From Bacteroidetes bacterium UBA6491 (GTDB lineage Bacteria; Bacteroidota; Bacteroidia; NS11-12g; UBA9320), in contig DJML01000032.1 in the NCBI GenBank assembly GCA_002436505.1, positions 15,279 through 25,446 of the forward strand: a stretch of 10,168 nucleotides of DNA, written 5' to 3'. The notes below the pieces were generated by a model. It ran no database searches, had not been told where the DNA came from, and saw only the letters and a program-made list of their open reading frames with translations. Positions 6,474-10,168 of this stretch are shown here, in pieces. The translations under genes were made by a program, and so were the position numbers. Every line of letters begins with the position of its first letter. Positions within the stretch are counted from its first letter, which is position 1.

Positions 6474-7916
6474 ATGGATAAAAAATGGATCAAGAAGATT
6501 GATAATGTTACCTGGGAGATACCTAAAGGGTACAAGCCATTTATGCAGGTGCCGGCAAGATTCTTTGCTGAAGAAGAAATGATCAGTAATATCATGGGGG
6601 ACCGTTCACTAGAGCAGCTTGTAAATGTCACCGCATTACCTGGTATTGTAAAATGGTCGCTTGCAATGCCTGATATTCATGAAGGTTATGGTTTTCCAAT
6701 TGGTGGTGTTGCCGCCACTAAATTTCCGGATGGGGCTATTTCTCCTGGAGGCATTGGATATGACATAAATTGTGGTGTACGGTTACTAAAGAGCTCATTA
6801 CATTTTGAGGATGCAGAGGAACAGCTTGAAAGACTTTCGAAGGTTATGTACAATAATATCCCAAGCGGTGTCGGAGTGGGTGGTCAGATCGCCTTAAAGA
6901 CCAGTATGCTAGATGAAGTTCTACGTGAAGGGGCAGGTTGGGCCGTGAGTCATGGTTTTGGTTATTTGGAAGATCTGCAGATGATTGAGTCCAATGGCTG
7001 TCTGGAAGGTGCCGATCCGCGTTGTGTGTCATTGTTTGCTAAAAAAAGAGGGCATGACCAGCTGGGGACCATTGGAGCAGGGAACCACTTTGTAGAAGTT
7101 GACAGGGTAGATGAGATATTTGATATTCCTACGGCCATGGCGTTTGGCCTGACAAAGGGACAAATTGTTGTTCTAATACATACGGGGAGCAGAGGACTTG
7201 GACACCAGATAGCTACCGATCACCTTCGCCAAATGGTAGGAGCAATGGAAAAATACCAGATAAATGTACCTGACCGAGAATTGGCCTGTGTTCCATTCGA
7301 ATCGGAGGAAGGAAAGAATTATTATGGTGCCATGCTTTGTGCCGCAAATTTTGCCTGGGCGAACAGGGAAGTGATCACATGGGAAGTTCGGAAAGCCTGG
7401 AGCGAGGTTTTTGGAGAGAAAGCCGGACAACTTTCTTTGCTATACGATGTAGCCCACAACATTGCTAAACTAGAAACACATATTGTCGATGACATGCCGA
7501 TGAAGCTTGTCGTCCACAGGAAGGGTGCTACGCGCGCTTTTGGTCCAGGTTCAGAAGAACTGCCCCTGGCTTACAGGCACACCGGGCAACCGGTTTTGAT
7601 TCCGGGGAGCATGGGCACTAATTCTTACGTATTAGCCGGAGGAGTTAAAAGCATGTCTATATCTTTCGGTTCATGTTGTCATGGTGCCGGAAGACGCTTA
7701 TCCAGGAGAGAGGCCAAAAGAATTGTAGATGCGCCTCAACTTAGAAAGAAACTCATGAGCAGAGGTGTATTTGTTCAGGCCGGATCATACCGCGGTATTG
7801 CAGAGGAGGCACCGGTAGCATACAAAGACGTCGACCTTGTTGTGGAGACAGTATGTAAAGCCGGTATAGCCATCAAAGTGGCAAAACTAACCCCCTTGGC
7901 AGTCGTAAAGGGGTAG
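6474..7916 (+). CDS. rtcB: RNA-splicing ligase RtcB (3'-phosphate/5'-OH RNA ligase)
   Basis: RtcB joins RNA 2',3'-cyclic phosphate or 3'-phosphate ends to 5'-OH ends using GTP and Mn2+; in bacteria it is linked to repair of tRNA and rRNA cut by ribotoxins. The 480 residues carry the full active site: GYDINC with Asp97 and Cys100, GAGNHFVEV with His205, IHTGSRGLGHQ with His236, DVAHN with His328, and SCCHGAGR with His403, the residue that becomes guanylylated. HRKGATRAFGPGS (348-360) is also conserved. Length is normal for the long archaeal-type branch that works with archease. The ATG at 6474 is 10 bp after the archease stop. No rtcA, rtcR, sigma-54 site, Ro60 (rsr) or toxin gene is adjacent, unlike the enterobacterial rtcBA arrangement. 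The ORF is intact, and its 3' side has no terminator until 8176. Confidence 0.96.
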   Translation: MDKKWIKKIDNVTWEIPKGYKPFMQVPARFFAEEEMISNIMGDRSLEQLVNVTALPGIVKWSLAMPDIHEGYGFPIGGVAATKFPDGAISPGGIGYDINCGVRLLKSSLHFEDAEEQLERLSKVMYNNIPSGVGVGGQIALKTSMLDEVLREGAGWAVSHGFGYLEDLQMIESNGCLEGADPRCVSLFAKKRGHDQLGTIGAGNHFVEVDRVDEIFDIPTAMAFGLTKGQIVVLIHTGSRGLGHQIATDHLRQMVGAMEKYQINVPDRELACVPFESEEGKNYYGAMLCAANFAWANREVITWEVRKAWSEVFGEKAGQLSLLYDVAHNIAKLETHIVDDMPMKLVVHRKGATRAFGPGSEELPLAYRHTGQPVLIPGSMGTNSYVLAGGVKSMSISFGSCCHGAGRRLSRREAKRIVDAPQLRKKLMSRGVFVQAGSYRGIAEEAPVAYKDVDLVVETVCKAGIAIKVAKLTPLAVVKG

Positions 7917-7965
7917 AATGTTACGGATCAGTGATTAAAGTCATTCAGGAGACAAGTTTAAGTTC

Positions 7966-7997
7966 TTGTTTTTGTGATTCTTCCGAACGTAGGTTTG
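7966..7997 (+). promoter_or_regulatory. Candidate Bacteroidota promoter (TTG-N21-TAGGTTTG) downstream of rtcB
   Basis: TAGGTTTG at 7990-7997 matches the -7 consensus TAnnTTTG exactly, and TTG at 7966-7968 gives a -33 element with a 21-nt spacer, within the accepted range. It lies 74 bp after the rtcB stop, with no coding frame following until 8348 and a terminator at 8176-8203 in between. It therefore points to a short non-coding transcript starting near 8003. Confidence 0.42.
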
Positions 7998-8057
7998 AAT
8001 TGTTCTTTGATACTGATTAACTCTCTAACGTTGAATACTGGGTTAGAGAAATCCGAT

Positions 8058-8096
8058 CACAGGTTTAGCGGGGTTAACACAGGTTATTGACAGGTT
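8058..8096 (+). repeat. Three short direct repeats, ACAGGTT
   Basis: CACAGGTT occurs at 8058-8065 and again at 8078-8085, and GACAGGTT at 8089-8096, so start-to-start distances are 20 and 11 bp. Related copies AACAGGTA (8138-8145) and GGCAGGTT (8179-8186) follow. The cluster is confined to the non-coding stretch after rtcB. It could be a set of protein-binding sites on DNA or RNA, or chance in a short region. Confidence 0.3.
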
Positions 8097-8175
8097 GAAA
8101 AGGCTGGGTGGGTTCGCAAGATCTCTCCATTGCACTTAACAGGTATGATGGTTAACGTCTAAGTGTTTCAATAAC

Positions 8176-8203
8176 AAAGGCAGGTTAATTCCTGCCTTTT
8201 TTT
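8176..8203 (+). terminator. Strong intrinsic terminator between rtcB and the exported-protein gene
   Basis: AAAGGCAGG (8176-8184) pairs perfectly with CCTGCCTTT (8191-8199) around the six-base loop TTAATT, and the T run covers 8197-8203. It closes either the archease-rtcB transcript, which would then have a 3' untranslated region of about 280 nt, or the candidate small RNA beginning near 8003. Its architecture mirrors the terminator upstream of archease. Confidence 0.85.
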
Positions 8204-8226
8204 ATGCTGGTAAATTTAAATTTTGA

Positions 8227-8234
8227 TACATTTG
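8227..8234 (+). promoter_or_regulatory. Candidate Bacteroidota -7 promoter element (TACATTTG)
   Basis: TACATTTG is an exact match to TAnnTTTG, placed just after the terminator at 8176-8203 and 113 bp before the ATG of the exported-protein gene. No clear TTG -33 partner is present; the expected position overlaps the tail of the terminator. The region downstream of it is very AT-rich. It is the best candidate for independent expression of the gene starting at 8348. Confidence 0.4.
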
Positions 8235-8347
8235 CCAAAATAAAAATTTAATGTTTTTATATTTTCTCATTTATATAAAATCTCCATATTTGAGATAAAT
8301 CTTCAATCATTTGCATATCTTGTGCGGCATTATTCAATTTTACCACT

Positions 8348-9991
8348 ATGAAAAGTCAGTATCTGTTTGCCATATTAATTCTATTTTTTAGCACAAACAC
8401 TTATAGCCAGGATTACTTACAATCCAGTAAGGACAGCATTATATATCCTGATTTGTCTGAAGGGATTCCGGTCAGAGAGGAACTTCAATTTCTCAATTTT
8501 GAGGATAACTTGAATTACAAGTACATTGACGGTCTTTCCGAAGAGGACAAATTAATAACTTCAAAATCAAACACGGCCAGGATTGTAATTCGTTTAGACA
8601 ATAAAAACATCGGTCGTGTGGTGCTTTATTCCAGAATATTCAATGCGAAAGATTCATCCAGATATAATCCGCTGAATTACCTTGAAGGTAAAGTAACTAT
8701 CTCAGCTTACAGAAGGGATGTCAAGGTTGAGGAACTTTCCAAATCACGTGATTTTGCGGAATCAGGATTTCAACAATTCCATTTCAATACTTTCAGGCAG
8801 GGAATTGACAAAGTGGAGATCGCTTTTCAATCGCGACACCCGGATTTTAGGTTCTTGGTAGAAAAATTAAAGGTAATACCATACACCAAGAAGGGTTCTG
8901 AGAAATACAGGAATGTAGAGAAACTGGAAAGAAATCTGAATACATGGACCGATAGTATCTCTCAGAGTGCTGCCGATATTAAAGCAATATACACAGAGCT
9001 ATTGCCGTCAATTGAGAATTATTACAATACATTAACGACGATAATTTCAGGACAAAAGTTTCAAGATGTCGCCAGGGCAAGATCCATCTCACTTAACCCT
9101 TTTACCGACGACAAATTCGTTGATGTTTATGCTAAGATGCTGGAAAAAGCAAGTGAACAGGACAGGCAGAAATTTGAAAAATTGTCAAGAGAACTTAAAC
9201 CGTCGACAAATCTGACTCAGGTTGCGATGTCTCTTGATAATATAATTCTGGGCGGAAAATTTAGCTCAATGATCAATTTGATCGATGGCCTCTTTGATAC
9301 TCGGATCATGCTTAAAACGCAATCTGCTGAAGAACTCGAGATACTGGCATTTGACGGGCAGTATTTCTCCAAAGATCAAAAAATGCTATCAAAAAACCTG
9401 AAGTTAACCCCTGTAGGAAAAGACTTAGTTAAACAAATAACTGTGGTCAAAACGGAGAACCAGGCGATGGCAAAGTACATGCGAGACATATCAGAATTTA
9501 TTCAGAGTGATGCAGAATACTACAAGATGATCGCAGAGGACGCAGCGCTCGCTAAAAGATTGAAAGAAGAGATTGAAGTCCTTATTAATACCATTATCGA
9601 CGATTGTCTTATTGATGGAAGCGAGGAGATGATGGACGAAAAAGTTAACTTCACAATAATCTCCACCATGCTACAAACTAAATTTGACGATGAGGTGCCC
9701 AGAAAAACTGCCGAAATGTGGCTTCTTAAAAGCTCGTCAATAAAGAATGTCAAGAGGTTCAATGACCTGAAATCAGAATACTACGAGATGATCTCACTTA
9801 TCAAAATGCACTATGATGTTATCTACGAGGTAAATCCAGCAAGCCGACTCACACATTTTGATGATGTTCCTGCACTTGACAGCAGATTGAAAAAGGATTG
9901 GGTGGAGAAGCAGCAGGCCCTGATAACTGAATACACCAAAGAGGACGGCCTTCAGGAACTACTATCAAAGGCTTCAGGAAAGGATCTTTAA
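8348..9991 (+). CDS. Exported protein of unknown function, beta-rich N-terminus and helical C-terminus
   Basis: I do not recognise a family for this 547-residue protein. Residues 1-20 form a signal peptide: MKSQ, a hydrophobic core (YLFAILILFF), then STNTYS before Gln21, the usual Bacteroidota cleavage context. No lipobox Cys is present, and the mature protein shows no further membrane span, so a periplasmic or secreted location is expected. Residues about 45-180 look beta-rich (TARIVIRLD, GRVVLYSRIF, GKVTISAY, DKVEIAFQS, FLVEKLKVIP), perhaps a jelly-roll-like domain. From about 185 to the end the sequence is charged and helical, with few glycines or prolines. There is a single Cys, in IIDDCLIDG. 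No type IX secretion tail was noticed. The ATG at 8348 gives a complete signal peptide, which supports the start, though no Shine-Dalgarno sequence is seen. It has its own likely promoter and is separated from rtcB by a terminator, so no functional link to RNA repair is implied. Confidence 0.8.
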   Translation: MKSQYLFAILILFFSTNTYSQDYLQSSKDSIIYPDLSEGIPVREELQFLNFEDNLNYKYIDGLSEEDKLITSKSNTARIVIRLDNKNIGRVVLYSRIFNAKDSSRYNPLNYLEGKVTISAYRRDVKVEELSKSRDFAESGFQQFHFNTFRQGIDKVEIAFQSRHPDFRFLVEKLKVIPYTKKGSEKYRNVEKLERNLNTWTDSISQSAADIKAIYTELLPSIENYYNTLTTIISGQKFQDVARARSISLNPFTDDKFVDVYAKMLEKASEQDRQKFEKLSRELKPSTNLTQVAMSLDNIILGGKFSSMINLIDGLFDTRIMLKTQSAEELEILAFDGQYFSKDQKMLSKNLKLTPVGKDLVKQITVVKTENQAMAKYMRDISEFIQSDAEYYKMIAEDAALAKRLKEEIEVLINTIIDDCLIDGSEEMMDEKVNFTIISTMLQTKFDDEVPRKTAEMWLLKSSSIKNVKRFNDLKSEYYEMISLIKMHYDVIYEVNPASRLTHFDDVPALDSRLKKDWVEKQQALITEYTKEDGLQELLSKASGKDL

Positions 9992-10168
9992 TTTTTGAAT
10001 CATTACCTGCAGAAGTGATTACTTGCCGTGACCTCTGAATGAGGCAGGTTACAGGAAAAAGAAAGCGTGCCACTCCCTAGTATCTGTCTTTTTCATCCTT
10101 GGTATTCATGCAAGGGTGATCCCAGGGAATAGATCGGGAGTACACCGCTTTGCTCCGTGATCCCGTTT
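9992..10168. other. Non-coding, hairpin-rich 3' end of the window
   Basis: No convincing gene was found. TCATCCTTG (10093-10101) pairs with CAAGGGTGA (10111-10119): 9 bp with one G-U pair around a 9-nt loop. Further right, CGGGA (10135-10139) can pair with TCCCG (10161-10165), with CAC (10143-10145) and GTG (10157-10159) inside. TGATCCC occurs directly repeated at 10117-10123 and 10158-10164. This may be the start of another structured RNA or leader running off the right edge. No intrinsic terminator for the preceding gene was identified. Confidence 0.3.

Larger units (their letters stand above)
8003..8203 (+). ncRNA. Candidate small RNA of about 200 nt downstream of rtcB
   Basis: The stretch between the promoter match at 7966-7997 and the terminator at 8176-8203 has no coding frame and contains two further hairpins. 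The first is TCTCTAAC (8022-8029) with GTTAGAGA (8042-8049), a perfect 8 bp with a 12-nt loop. The second is GCACTTA (8132-8138) with TAAGTGT (8160-8166), 7 bp with one G-U pair. CAGGT recurs at 8060, 8080, 8091, 8140 and 8181. I could not fit it to tRNA, tmRNA, SRP RNA or a riboswitch. The alternative is that it is simply the long 3' untranslated region of the archease-rtcB transcript. The 5' end is an estimate from the promoter motif. Confidence 0.38.

Noticed and set aside
6269..6631. 120-codon - strand frame across the archease-rtcB junction
   Set aside because: It overlaps two confidently identified genes in antisense and has no motif or start signals.
7917..8347. tRNA-like or Y-RNA module downstream of rtcB
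   Set aside because: GGGTTCGCAAG near 8110 recalls a T-loop, but the flanking bases do not form the 5-bp T stem, the loop lacks the conserved A, and no acceptor or D arm could be drawn.
1..10168. Mobile element, CRISPR array or defence island
   Set aside because: No transposase, integrase, terminal inverted repeats, regular spacer-repeat array or known defence gene was found; RtcB and archease are housekeeping RNA-repair proteins.

Overview
The window looks like a core-type chromosomal segment of a Bacteroidota bacterium. The evidence is indirect. Start codons lack clear Shine-Dalgarno sequences. Several gaps hold perfect matches to the Bacteroidota -7 promoter element TAnnTTTG. The last gene encodes a signal peptide ending in Ser just before Gln, which is typical of that phylum. 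Base composition is moderate to AT-rich. I see no transposase, integrase, CRISPR array, tRNA or rRNA.

Layout, left to right. (1) The C-terminal part of phosphoenolpyruvate synthase (+), cut by the left edge, ends 5 bp from a convergent gene for an adenosylcobalamin-dependent (class II) ribonucleotide reductase, NrdJ (-). (2) A 133-bp divergent gap with a TAnnTTTG promoter and a perfect 12-bp palindrome separates nrdJ from a short Rossmann-fold NAD(P)-binding protein (+). (3) That gene converges on a SulP-family anion transporter with a STAS domain (-). (4) A 540-bp gap whose right half folds into three successive hairpins, the last a strong intrinsic terminator only 23 nt before the next start codon. 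(5) A two-gene operon, archease then RtcB (+): the RNA ligase that joins 2',3'-cyclic-phosphate and 5'-OH RNA ends, plus its activating cofactor. (6) A 431-bp gap with a promoter match, two hairpins, five CAGGT copies and a second strong terminator, which fits a free-standing small RNA. (7) A 547-residue exported protein of unknown function (+), followed by 177 bp of non-coding, hairpin-forming sequence to the right edge.

The flanking genes serve central carbon metabolism, DNA precursor supply and ion transport, and share no obvious pathway. The functional unit is archease-RtcB. The most interesting aspect is its non-coding surroundings: the operon seems to be entered through a terminator-bearing leader, which could be an attenuator or a small RNA, and is followed by a second possible small-RNA gene. 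A link between these RNAs and the RNA-repair enzymes is inference only.
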